DNA from: Desulfurococcales archaeon
Lineage (GTDB): Archaea; Thermoproteota; Thermoprotei_A; Sulfolobales; AG1
Direction of reading: 5' to 3'
Assembly (NCBI GenBank): GCA_026990885.1
Contig: JALXCO010000039.1
Coordinates: forward strand, 1-8,410
Length of the DNA stretch: 8,410 nucleotides
Part shown: positions 1 to 5,969 of the stretch, piece after piece
How the letters are laid out: every line of letters begins with the position of its first letter
Position numbering within the stretch: position 1 is the stretch's first letter
Translations under genes and position numbers: made by a program
Notes under the pieces: model-generated
The model's database searches: none
What the model saw: the letters and a program-made list of their open reading frames with translations, nothing else
Told to the model about the DNA's origin: nothing

Positions 1-95
1 ACATAGAGGCCCTTACCCCTGACAAGCCTCTGATCCTCTTTCCTCTTGAGAGGGGCACCGATCCCAGAGCTCTTATGGTGATGACCCACACCCAC
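1..95 (-). CDS. coxL: Molybdenum hydroxylase large (Mo-cofactor) subunit, N-terminal fragment
   Basis: This is the start of a gene that runs off the left edge of the window. From GTG at 95 the minus strand reads about 31 residues, including IGAPLKRKEDQRLVRGKGLY. That is the usual N-terminal signature of CoxL / xanthine dehydrogenase family molybdopterin-binding subunits (G-x-P-x-x-R-x-E-D-x-R-L-x-x-G-x-G-x-Y). In the family this subunit carries the molybdopterin cytosine dinucleotide cofactor and the active site. The start is supported by AGGGGGTGAT at 110-101, five bases before the GTG; a second in-frame GTG lies at 89. The TGA stop of the small subunit is inside this SD. The active-site loop that separates true CO dehydrogenase from aldehyde or other hydroxylases is not in the window, so the substrate is unknown. 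Confidence 0.82.
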   Translation of the reverse strand, partial: MGVGHHHKSSGIGAPLKRKEDQRLVRGKGLY

Positions 96-101
96 CAGGC
101 A

Positions 102-641
102 TCACCCCCTACCCGGCTTTTCGGGAGTGAACCTAGGTATGGGGCTGACCCCCTCCTCACGGATCTTCCTGGCGGCATACCTAATAGCCTTCACGATATT
201 CAGGTAGCCCGTGCACCTGCATAGATTGCCTGAGATATACCTCCTGATCTCCTCCTCAGAAGGATCGGGATTCCTGCTGAGAAGCCAGACAGAAGTCATC
301 AACATGCCTGGTGTGCAGAACCCGCACTGTAGCCCGTGCTCCTCAACAAACCCCTCCTGAACAGGGTGGAGCTTCCCATCACTCTCCAAACCCTCAACAG
401 TAACTATCTCGGCCCCATCAGCCATGACAGCGAAAACCGTGCATGACTTGACGGCTCTACCATTCATCAGCACGGTACACGCCCCACAGTTAGTTGTGTC
501 GCACCCAACATGGGTTCCGGTTAATCCAGCAACCTCCCTGATGAAGTGCACCAGAAGCATTCTGGGCTCCACCTCGGCCTCATACCTCTTCCCGTTTATG
601 GTTATGGAGACCCTCCTAAGGGGCTTCCTGCCCTCACCCAT
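102..641 (-). CDS. coxS: Molybdenum hydroxylase small subunit, two [2Fe-2S] clusters (CoxS/CutC-like)
   Basis: Electron-transfer subunit of a cytosolic CO dehydrogenase / aldehyde oxidoreductase type enzyme; it passes electrons from the Mo site to the FAD subunit. Counting from ATG 641 (179 aa), the N-terminal plant-ferredoxin-type domain has GCDTTNCGACTV with C47, C52, C55 and a fourth Cys at 67. The C-terminal helical domain has CGFCTPGM (C106, C109) and LCRCTGY (C141, C143). All eight cluster cysteines are therefore present, and the length is normal for the family. The start is ambiguous. GTG 650 overlaps the upstream stop by 4 bases, and ATG 647 overlaps it by 1. ATG 641 has GGGTGAT (652-646) four bases upstream, the same spacing style as its operon neighbour, so I prefer it. 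It lies between the medium and large subunit genes, in the usual M-S-L order. Confidence 0.93.
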   Translation of the reverse strand: MGEGRKPLRRVSITINGKRYEAEVEPRMLLVHFIREVAGLTGTHVGCDTTNCGACTVLMNGRAVKSCTVFAVMADGAEIVTVEGLESDGKLHPVQEGFVEEHGLQCGFCTPGMLMTSVWLLSRNPDPSEEEIRRYISGNLCRCTGYLNIVKAIRYAARKIREEGVSPIPRFTPEKPGRG

Positions 642-646
642 GATCA

Positions 647-1528
647 TCACCCGGTAAAAGACCTAGCCCTCTCAACAGCCTTCAGAAGCGCGCGTTTGGT
701 TAGTACTTTAGCCATCTCCCTCTTATACCACTCAGGCCCTCTAAGATCAGACACAGGCTCAGCAGCCTTGTAGGCCAGCTCCGCAGCCTCATTTATAGAG
801 CTCAGGTTCGAGGAGGACCTCCCCAAAAGAACCTTCTCGGCCGCATCAACCCTTATGGCTGTAGGCCCCAAACTGGTTAGGGCTATACCAACATACTCGA
901 AGCGATCACTCGAGTCCAGAACAACCTGAACTGCTGAAGCAGCTATAGCGAAATCACCGGCCCTGCGCTCAAGCTTGAGGTAGGCCCCACCACTCCTGGG
1001 TTTGGCTTGGGGTATCCTGATCTCCTTAAGGATCTCTCCGGGGCGAAGATCAGTCTGGTAGGGACCCCTAAAGAACTCTGAGGCCCCAATAACCCTCTCC
1101 CCGTTGGGGCCGACAGCAACCATCTCGGCGCCGTATGCCAGCATGACCGCGGGGAGATCGTTAGCCGGGTCGGAGTGGCACACGTTACCCCCGACGGTGC
1201 CCATGTTCCTAACAACAGGATCAGCGATCTGCGAGACAGCCTCGTGGAGAAGGGGATACCTCCTCCTCACAAGCTCGGACTCCTCAACCATGTAGTAGCG
1301 GGTTAAGGCACCGATCCTGAGGAACCCGCCCTCCTCACGGATATAGGATAGCCCTGGAACCCTATTGAGATCGATGATCACCTTGGGCTCAATAATCCTG
1401 AGCTTCATCATGGGTATAAGGCTCTGCCCACCGGCAAGAAGCTTGGCGTCTTCACCAAACCTCTCGAGAAGCTCGATAGCCTCCTCCAAAGATGAGGGAG
1501 AGTAATACTCGAAGGGAGCAGGAATCAT
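647..1528 (-). CDS. coxM: Molybdenum hydroxylase medium subunit, FAD-binding (CoxM/CutB-like)
   Basis: FAD subunit that takes electrons from the 2[2Fe-2S] subunit and hands them to an external acceptor. The protein is 293 aa from ATG 1528. It begins MIPAPFEYY, the usual first strand of this family, and has AGGQSLIPMMKLR near residues 32-44 and TVGGNVCHSDPANDLP near 111-126. These are the two FAD pyrophosphate-binding loops of the vanillyl-alcohol-oxidase-type fold. The rest is the CO dehydrogenase flavoprotein C-terminal domain. A TTG at 1537 would add three residues, but ATG 1528 fits the family and no clear SD precedes either, suggesting a leaderless or very short-leader first gene of an operon. 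Its TGA (649-647) overlaps the start region of the small subunit. Whether it serves CO, glyceraldehyde or another substrate cannot be told from this subunit. Confidence 0.93.
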   Translation of the reverse strand: MIPAPFEYYSPSSLEEAIELLERFGEDAKLLAGGQSLIPMMKLRIIEPKVIIDLNRVPGLSYIREEGGFLRIGALTRYYMVEESELVRRRYPLLHEAVSQIADPVVRNMGTVGGNVCHSDPANDLPAVMLAYGAEMVAVGPNGERVIGASEFFRGPYQTDLRPGEILKEIRIPQAKPRSGGAYLKLERRAGDFAIAASAVQVVLDSSDRFEYVGIALTSLGPTAIRVDAAEKVLLGRSSSNLSSINEAAELAYKAAEPVSDLRGPEWYKREMAKVLTKRALLKAVERARSFTG

Positions 1529-1540
1529 GGCGAGCAACCA

Positions 1541-1572
1541 GGATAAATAAAAACACAGGCGTTAATATATTT
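1541..1572 (-). promoter_or_regulatory. Likely promoter of the coxMSL-type operon
   Basis: Directly upstream of the medium subunit the minus strand is AT-rich, with two TATA-like stretches: TTTTTATTTAT (1553-1543) and AAAAATATATTAA (about 1574-1562). The more distal box would place transcription start near 1540, about 12 bases before ATG 1528, in line with the absence of a visible SD. Which box is used cannot be decided by eye. Confidence 0.45.
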
Positions 1573-1665
1573 TTATGAAAATATAAACAAACATAAAAAC
1601 AACAGCATAAATAAAGAGAAATAAAGAAATAGATATAGATATATAGTCTAGAATATAAAGATATA

Positions 1666-1681
1666 TTTAAACAAGTTTAAA
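1666..1681. repeat. Perfect 7-bp inverted repeat (TTTAAAC-AA-GTTTAAA)
   Basis: The arms 1666-1672 and 1675-1681 are exact reverse complements with a two-base spacer. It lies about 140 bases upstream of the medium subunit start, in low-complexity AT sequence. It may be a protein-binding site, but AT-rich DNA yields such repeats easily by chance. Confidence 0.35.
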
Positions 1682-1789
1682 AACATAAATATATAAAGCC
1701 CATAGACACAGCGGGCCGGGCGCCCATGCTGATCTGGTAATCCTGCCCCGATGATCAGGAGGAGAGAGCCAGAGAATAACAGAGGATCC

Positions 1790-1800
1790 AAAAAGCCGGC
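1790..1800 (-). terminator. Possible T-rich terminator after the ureohydrolase
   Basis: Immediately after the TAG stop of the ureohydrolase the minus strand reads GCCGGC then TTTTT (1794-1790). A short T-run just after a stop codon fits archaeal oligo-T termination, but it is only five bases and no stable stem is evident. Confidence 0.3.
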
Positions 1801-2765
1801 TACAGCCCATACCTAACCTGGTACGCCTTAACAGATGCAGCCTCGAAAAGAAGGTTTGACGCAAGAAGACTGGTTATGTTGGATGAATCCATGGGTGGAG
1901 AGACCTCAACAACATCGAACCCTACCAGGTTGCCCCTGCTCTTGGCTAGAGCCCTAATGAGCTCGAGAGCCTCGTAGGAGGTGAAGCCCCCTACCTCCCT
2001 GGTTCCTGTCCCGGGGGCGTATGCTGGATCTACAACGTCTATGTCGAAAGACACATATATATCGCCTGAGAGCCCCTTGAGGAGATCGAGCAGCCAGCCG
2101 AAGCCCCGGGATCTAGCCTCATAGATAGTAACCATGGTGAAATCCACGGGAGCATCCCTCGGGTAGCTGAAGTCCTCCTCACTGAACTGGGGACCCCTAA
2201 TCCCGATCTGCACAACACCCCTAACCAAGCCCTCCTCAATAGCCCTCCTAACCCATGTTCCATGGGTGTACCTCTCACCACCCCAGTAGCTGTCCCAGTA
2301 GTCCAGATGGCTGTCGAAGTGCACGAGGATAGGCTTCCTACGCCTCAAACCCCTGAGAACCCCTAGGGAGATGCTGTGGTCCCCGCCAGCAATAAACGGG
2401 GTAACCCCCCTCGAGGAGATCTCCGAGACAGCCTCCTCAACCCTATCCAGAGTCTTCTCAACGCTCGTTGGAACAACATCCACATCGCCGAAATCAACCA
2501 GACCGAGAACCTTGAATGGGTAGACACCAAGAACATAGTTGTATGGCCTAAGAAGCCTGGACTCTATCCTGATGTATGTTGGGGCGAGCCTCGCACCGCT
2601 ATAGTATGTTGCCCCTGTGTCGAAGGGGACCCCCAGGAAAACACCCTTGATCCTAGGATCGCTGAGGTCCCTAGATAGAGGAAGCCTAGCGAACGTTGGT
2701 ACATGCGCAAGCCTGGGGGACCTCAAGGCATCTATAGGTTCACCTGGCGCTGACCATAAATCCAT
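1800..2765 (-). CDS. speB: Agmatinase-family ureohydrolase
   Basis: Binuclear metal hydrolase that splits a guanidino compound to an amine plus urea; agmatine to putrescine is the best-known archaeal use. The 321-aa protein carries the ureohydrolase metal site: GGDHS with H130, HFDSHLD with D151, H153 and D155, and SFDIDVVDPAYAPGTGT with D241 and D243. It also has YTHGT (H168) and E287 (VVEVSPP). These match the arginase/agmatinase/guanidinobutyrase superfamily over its full usual length. ATG 2765 is preceded by GGGGAG (2774-2769) and a TATA-like TTATTTAA at 2806-2799. The gene is on the same strand as the Mo-hydroxylase operon but 271 bp away, so probably a separate transcript. Substrate choice within the family (agmatine, guanidinobutyrate, guanidine) cannot be settled from motifs. 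Confidence 0.9.
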   Translation of the reverse strand: MDLWSAPGEPIDALRSPRLAHVPTFARLPLSRDLSDPRIKGVFLGVPFDTGATYYSGARLAPTYIRIESRLLRPYNYVLGVYPFKVLGLVDFGDVDVVPTSVEKTLDRVEEAVSEISSRGVTPFIAGGDHSISLGVLRGLRRRKPILVHFDSHLDYWDSYWGGERYTHGTWVRRAIEEGLVRGVVQIGIRGPQFSEEDFSYPRDAPVDFTMVTIYEARSRGFGWLLDLLKGLSGDIYVSFDIDVVDPAYAPGTGTREVGGFTSYEALELIRALAKSRGNLVGFDVVEVSPPMDSSNITSLLASNLLFEAASVKAYQVRYGL

Positions 2766-2810
2766 ATACTCCCCATATATGAACTAGCCTAAAACACATT
2801 AAATAATTTT
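2766..2810 (-). promoter_or_regulatory. Promoter of the ureohydrolase gene
   Basis: On the minus strand TTATTTAA (2806-2799) lies about 26 bases before position 2776. Transcription would then start about 11 bases ahead of ATG 2765, and the short leader would contain GGGGAG (2774-2769) as a weak SD. Confidence 0.45.
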
Positions 2811-2879
2811 CTAACACATATACCAATCAATATCTTTCGAGGAATCCACAGGGGGTAATAAGCTTTGGTGCGGCTCGAT

Positions 2880-2889
2880 AAAAAATATT
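2880..2889 (-). terminator. T-run terminator after the nitroreductase gene
   Basis: The minus strand has six T residues (2885-2880) four bases after the TGA stop at 2891-2889, with no obvious stem. This matches oligo-T termination as known in archaea. Confidence 0.4.
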
Positions 2890-3677
2890 CAGTAATCACA
2901 GCCGGAGCGGGGAACACCGACTGGCATGAGGAGAACAGGAATCTCGGTCGAGCAGTCCACCCTCAGGATCCTGCATAGATCCTCCTCATAGAAAGCGCCA
3001 ACAGCACACGTACCCAAGCCAAGGGCCTGCGAGGCGAGATAGAGATTCTCCCCGGCGAAGCCAGCGTCTAGAAGAGAGTACTTGTAGCCCCTCCTACCAT
3101 ACTTCCACGACGACCTTATCCACCTAACAGTTATGGCGACAGCAATATTCCCCTCACCAACATGATCCTGGTCTAGAGCAGCGGAAACAAGGCTTGAGCC
3201 GAAATCACCCCTAGCCCTAACCTCCAGGGAGTGGCGGTGGAACACATACCTATACACCCCTGGATCAATGCCCTCAACCCTGAAGACAGCCACATAGACC
3301 TCCTGGGGCTGGAGAGCACCGGCAGAGGGGAAGGTTCTGAGGGGGAACCTGCTGTAGCCGTAAACACCAGGCTCAACCTTCGACACACCGAAGGCCAGGT
3401 AGAGGAGGGTGGACAGCTTATCCAGGGGTATTGGAGTGTCCTCAAAGCACCTCACAGACCTCCTGGAGAGGAGGGCCTCGGCAACACTAACCCTTGAGGC
3501 TGAATCAACCCTCGGCTTGGGGAGGGGTATCAGCTCGCCTGAAACGCTGAATAGATCGGGCATCGGCACCCTCCTATATAGGCTGGAGCGATCAATATAC
3601 CCCCTCCTAATCCAGGTAAGCCTATCAAGCCTAACTATATCGCTATACTCCCTAACGAAGACCTCCCTATAATCCAT
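2889..3677 (-). CDS. SagB-type FMN-dependent dehydrogenase (nitroreductase family)
   Basis: A 262-aa member of the FMN nitroreductase superfamily, SagB/ThcOx branch. RRSVR at 72-76 is the usual N-terminal FMN-phosphate contact. PSAGALQPQE at 117-126 and PGVYRY at 139-144 are characteristic of the SagB group. RGYKYSLLDAGFAGENLYLA at 196-215, followed by ALGLGTCAVGAF, forms the conserved C-terminal flavin and dimer region. In peptide-toxin clusters such enzymes oxidise thiazolines or oxazolines to azoles beside a YcaO cyclodehydratase; no YcaO, precursor peptide or exporter is adjacent here, so the substrate is unknown. ATG 3677 is preceded by GGTGGG (3687-3682) four bases upstream. It lies 130 bp downstream of the 458-aa membrane protein gene on the same strand but with its own promoter-like DNA, so co-transcription is uncertain. 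Confidence 0.88.
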   Translation of the reverse strand: MDYREVFVREYSDIVRLDRLTWIRRGYIDRSSLYRRVPMPDLFSVSGELIPLPKPRVDSASRVSVAEALLSRRSVRCFEDTPIPLDKLSTLLYLAFGVSKVEPGVYGYSRFPLRTFPSAGALQPQEVYVAVFRVEGIDPGVYRYVFHRHSLEVRARGDFGSSLVSAALDQDHVGEGNIAVAITVRWIRSSWKYGRRGYKYSLLDAGFAGENLYLASQALGLGTCAVGAFYEEDLCRILRVDCSTEIPVLLMPVGVPRSGCDY

Positions 3678-3720
3678 TCAGCCCACCACGATATAGTTGG
3701 TGTATAGAGGGATTTATCGA
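3678..3720 (-). promoter_or_regulatory. Likely promoter and SD of the nitroreductase gene
   Basis: The minus strand carries a TATA-like GATAAAT (3718-3712) and then GGTGGG (3687-3682), four bases before ATG 3677. This would give a leader of about 12 bases. The box is a weak match. Confidence 0.35.
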
Positions 3721-3807
3721 TGCGATCCCCGGGAACGCTCAGGGCTTGATCTATAGTCTTCAGGCGGGGCAACGCTACACGGCTAGTCTACAGGGGTCCC
3801 CTAACGA

Positions 3808-5184
3808 TCATCTAGACCTGCCGAGGATATGCGTGAGCAACCCAATAAAGAGGCCGACAACGGATAGGGTAACCAGTATGAGGGAGGGCTCAACAACAAG
3901 CTTGAGCCATTCATTGCTGTAGGGGTTGGGGCTGTACTCGCCGGGGGCGGCGGTGAATATGTATAGAGCGACACCGAGGCCAGACCCAAGGAACCCGGCT
4001 GTAGAGCCCCACATCAGGTGGGGGGCAAGCCTCCTGGGGGGATAGATGTAGAGCCCCACAAGGATCAGCGCGACACCCCAGGCTAGAAGCAGGAGATGCC
4101 AGTGCCCTATATTGAAGGCTAGCTCAACCCACTCCCACTCGGCACTCCTCACCGGAGGATCGAAAAACACCGTCGGCTTCCTAAGGCTTATGGCGAATAT
4201 AGCTCCGGGAGCAGCGACAAATCCCCATACACCAATATTCCCGAGCCTCAATCCCCAGGCGAGGGCACCGTATCTAGAGAGCAGGGGACCCCCACGGGTG
4301 GTGAAGGAGAGCATGAGGGTGCCGGCTATAAGGGTTAGCGCAGCCGGGGTGATAACCAGGTGGGCAACCTTGCCGAAGACCCACACGGAGAGGGAGGCAA
4401 GAGCCATTACTGGTGCGCCGAGAAGCACCCCGAGGCTAGCTAGCTTGGTGAACACACCCCTCCTCAGCTCGAGGAGCCTTATGGCTGATAGGAAGACAAG
4501 TGTTAGGGATAAAGCAACCATTGCGTGCTGATGCCCTGTCCATGCCCTCCAGATCTCGTTCCTGTCCCCCACCTCCGGATCGAATCTGGTCTCGATCAAC
4601 GTCTCAACAAAACCCTCCCTCAGCTCCGGATCCATGAAGCTCGAGCCAACATACCCGCCGACAAGCCCGCCCAGAATAAGCATGAGGCCAGTGATCCACG
4701 TCGCCCAACCCAGCAGGTCGCCGGGCCTGAAGCTCGCGAGGGCAAGAACACCCGCCGAGAAGCAGACGGCGAGCCCACCGATAAAGAGGCCGTGCCACAT
4801 GAACCTGTGATCTATATAGGCATACACGACCCCGCCAACCAGGGTCATGAGCGAGCCCACAAGCATTAGGGCTAGGATGGCCTCTGGATTCCTAACCCTG
4901 TCCCGGTAGGCGTGGATAAGAGCCGCCAGCGTGCCGTATAGAAGGATCATGAATAGAGCATGGTAGTAGTGGGCTATCCTAGCCAGAAACTCCTCAGCGT
5001 TATCCAGTGGGACGATCTCCGCGGCACCAACCTCCGGGTTGAATCTCAAGCCCTCTAAATCACCGATCCCGAGGAGGTCCCTAACACCCTTCATGGGGGG
5101 AGACAGCAGGACCCCCCAGCCAAGGAGTATTGAGGCCAGCACGAGAGCAAGCAAGCCGTGGACGAGAACGAGATCGGTGCGCAC
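3808..5184 (-). CDS. 12-helix membrane protein with triplicated His-pair unit, heme-copper oxidase subunit I-like
   Basis: A 458-aa protein with about 12 hydrophobic helices. The positive-inside pattern (HAYRDRVR after helix 2, LELRRG after 6, YPPRRL after 10) puts both ends in the cytoplasm. His pairs occur at the outer ends of helix 2 (H72/H75), helix 6 (H218/H220, GHQH) and helix 10 (H361/H363, GHWH), spaced 143-146 residues. Each follows an outside loop with a shared motif: RFNPEV 47-52, RFDPEV 200-205, FFDPPV 340-345. H131 (helix 4) and H275 (helix 8) are also 144 apart. Helix 2 shows R-x-x-H-x5-F (69-78), as in helix II of cbb3-type oxidases. Known heme-copper subunit I proteins have 12 helices with heme ligands in helices II and X, but the helix VII HH copper pair is not seen here, so function is uncertain. 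GTG 5184 has a full GGAGGTGAT SD (5199-5191). Confidence 0.8.
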   Translation of the reverse strand: MRTDLVLVHGLLALVLASILLGWGVLLSPPMKGVRDLLGIGDLEGLRFNPEVGAAEIVPLDNAEEFLARIAHYYHALFMILLYGTLAALIHAYRDRVRNPEAILALMLVGSLMTLVGGVVYAYIDHRFMWHGLFIGGLAVCFSAGVLALASFRPGDLLGWATWITGLMLILGGLVGGYVGSSFMDPELREGFVETLIETRFDPEVGDRNEIWRAWTGHQHAMVALSLTLVFLSAIRLLELRRGVFTKLASLGVLLGAPVMALASLSVWVFGKVAHLVITPAALTLIAGTLMLSFTTRGGPLLSRYGALAWGLRLGNIGVWGFVAAPGAIFAISLRKPTVFFDPPVRSAEWEWVELAFNIGHWHLLLLAWGVALILVGLYIYPPRRLAPHLMWGSTAGFLGSGLGVALYIFTAAPGEYSPNPYSNEWLKLVVEPSLILVTLSVVGLFIGLLTHILGRSR

Positions 5185-5190
5185 AGCACC

Positions 5191-5199
5191 ATCACCTCC
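5191..5199 (-). promoter_or_regulatory. Full-length SD overlapping the upstream stop codon
   Basis: The minus strand reads GGAGGTGAT, a nine-base match to the complement of the archaeal 16S rRNA 3' end, six bases before GTG 5184. The TGA within it (5194-5192) is the stop codon of the 200-aa membrane protein, whose last two codons (Arg-Arg) supply the AGGAGG. It fixes the GTG start and implies coupled translation of the two genes. Confidence 0.85.
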
Positions 5200-5794
5200 T
5201 CAGCCAGCTCAGGTAGAGGCCCGAGGCCATGATTAGTGCCGATAGAAACAGTATTGGGTGGAGGATAAACACTACAAGCTCCAGAGGGAGTATCGGTGAG
5301 CCCACAGCTATAGCGGCTAGAGCCAGCCCCCCAACAGATATTAGCAGCCCACCCAAGCTCACAAGAATGCTGTAGCCGGGGGCCAGCCCCCTAACGGCGT
5401 AGTATATCGGGGCGAAAACTATTATGAGCCCGGACAGGCTGTGGAGCACCCCCTGAGATGCTCCGGCAAGGGGCCTGTAGCCTGTGGCTATCCCAGCGGC
5501 CATCAGGGCGAGCATTGCGAGGGTGAAGGCTAGGTAGTATCTCCAAGCCCTGAATCTCCAGGCAAGGATCCCTGTTGCGAGGAACCCTGGGTAGAGAGCC
5601 CCTATAACTGGGGTGGCGGCTATCTCCAGCGCTCCCAGCCCCCACACGGCTAGCCCCAGCGAGACGAATAGGAAGCCTAGTGCCGAGACCACCCAGAGGA
5701 TCCCGGGTATGGGGGACCTCCGGGCTATAGCTAGGGACACCGCTAGAAGCGTTAGAGAGGATGCGACCGTTACCCACTCCTCCCCTGGGAACAT
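5192..5794 (-). CDS. Small polytopic membrane protein, partner of the 12-helix protein
   Basis: A 200-aa, very hydrophobic protein of about seven predicted helices with no recognised family. Two histidines sit in or at the edge of helices: H118 (GVLHSLSGL) and H179 (FILHPILFL). Such residues could bind heme or copper, but this is inference. The open frame extends far upstream (to about 6130), but that part is AT-rich spacer and the reverse of the ABC gene. ATG 5794 is chosen because TTTAAAA at 5824-5818 is a good TATA box about 26 bases upstream, predicting a leaderless message starting at or next to this ATG. ATG 5827 is the only close alternative and would overlap the box. The gene is followed 7 bases later by the 458-aa gene, with the stop codon inside that gene's SD, so the two are almost certainly one operon and possibly one complex. 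Confidence 0.75.
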   Translation of the reverse strand: MFPGEEWVTVASSLTLLAVSLAIARRSPIPGILWVVSALGFLFVSLGLAVWGLGALEIAATPVIGALYPGFLATGILAWRFRAWRYYLAFTLAMLALMAAGIATGYRPLAGASQGVLHSLSGLIIVFAPIYYAVRGLAPGYSILVSLGGLLISVGGLALAAIAVGSPILPLELVVFILHPILFLSALIMASGLYLSWLRR

Positions 5795-5854
5795 GGTATC
5801 ATCCGTGTTTAGGGGTGTTTTAAACATTATATGTGTTAATATATATCTATCTAA

Positions 5855-5870
5855 ATCCATATATATGGAT
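5855..5870. repeat. 16-bp perfect palindrome, candidate operator
   Basis: ATCCATATATATGGAT is identical to its reverse complement. It sits upstream of both TATA boxes, about 30 bases from the leftward one and 60 from the rightward one, a location suited to an activator or a shared regulator of the divergent operons. The AT-alternating core lowers significance; the CC/GG flanks raise it. Confidence 0.45.
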
Positions 5871-5873
5871 ATA

Positions 5874-5885
5874 TACATATATGTA
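5874..5885. repeat. 12-bp perfect palindrome next to the candidate operator
   Basis: TACATATATGTA is self-complementary and begins three bases after the 16-bp palindrome. It shares the CATATATG core, so the two could be a tandem pair of half-similar sites for a dimeric regulator, or simply AT-rich low complexity. Confidence 0.35.
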
Positions 5886-5969
5886 GATAAATAAAAGCAT
5901 AAGCAAGCCAGCGGGGAAGCGATAGAGATATATAATGTAAAACGCTCTATAATTGAAGATGGGCACGCC

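Larger units (their letters stand above)
1529..1799. other. Intergenic region: AT-rich tract plus GC-rich island
   Basis: This 271-bp gap holds no credible protein gene. Positions 1541-1700 are very AT-rich. They contain the operon promoter and a 16-bp inverted repeat, TTTAAAC-AA-GTTTAAA, at 1666-1681. Positions 1711-1780 switch abruptly to GC-rich sequence starting GCGGGCCGGGCGCCC, including the palindrome GGGCGCCC. On the plus strand ATATATAAAG (1690-1698) lies about the right distance before 1711-1720 to act as a TATA box, so a small non-coding RNA is conceivable. No tRNA arms and no clean C/D-box set were found, so nothing is called. Confidence 0.5.
5795..5969. promoter_or_regulatory. Divergent promoter region between the membrane operon and the ABC operon
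   Basis: An AT-rich 175-bp spacer. Leftward, TTTAAAA (5824-5818) predicts a start near 5795, giving a leaderless first gene. Rightward, TATATAAT (5929-5936) predicts a start near 5958, about 12 bases before ATG 5970. Between them are many ATATAT tracts and two palindromes (listed separately). Shared control of the two operons is plausible from this arrangement but not shown. Confidence 0.6.

Noticed and set aside
1667..1864. 65-codon open frame in the AT-rich spacer on the minus strand
   Set aside because: It overlaps the end of the ureohydrolase in another frame and has no SD or recognisable domain.
3793..3803. Palindrome AGGGGACCCCT as a terminator stem
   Set aside because: The arms are only five bases around a single-base centre and no T-run follows on the minus strand.
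3721..3815. Possible C/D-box small RNA downstream of the 12-helix gene on the minus strand (two CTGA sequences and an ATGATC near the stop codon)
   Set aside because: The C box does not match RTGATGA, and the elements overlap the stop codon; spacing to the D boxes is not typical.
4112..4869. Two overlapping open frames on the plus strand (139 and 114 codons) opposite the 12-helix gene
   Set aside because: They are antisense to a clear membrane protein gene, have skewed low-complexity composition and no SD; long reverse frames are expected in GC-moderate coding DNA.
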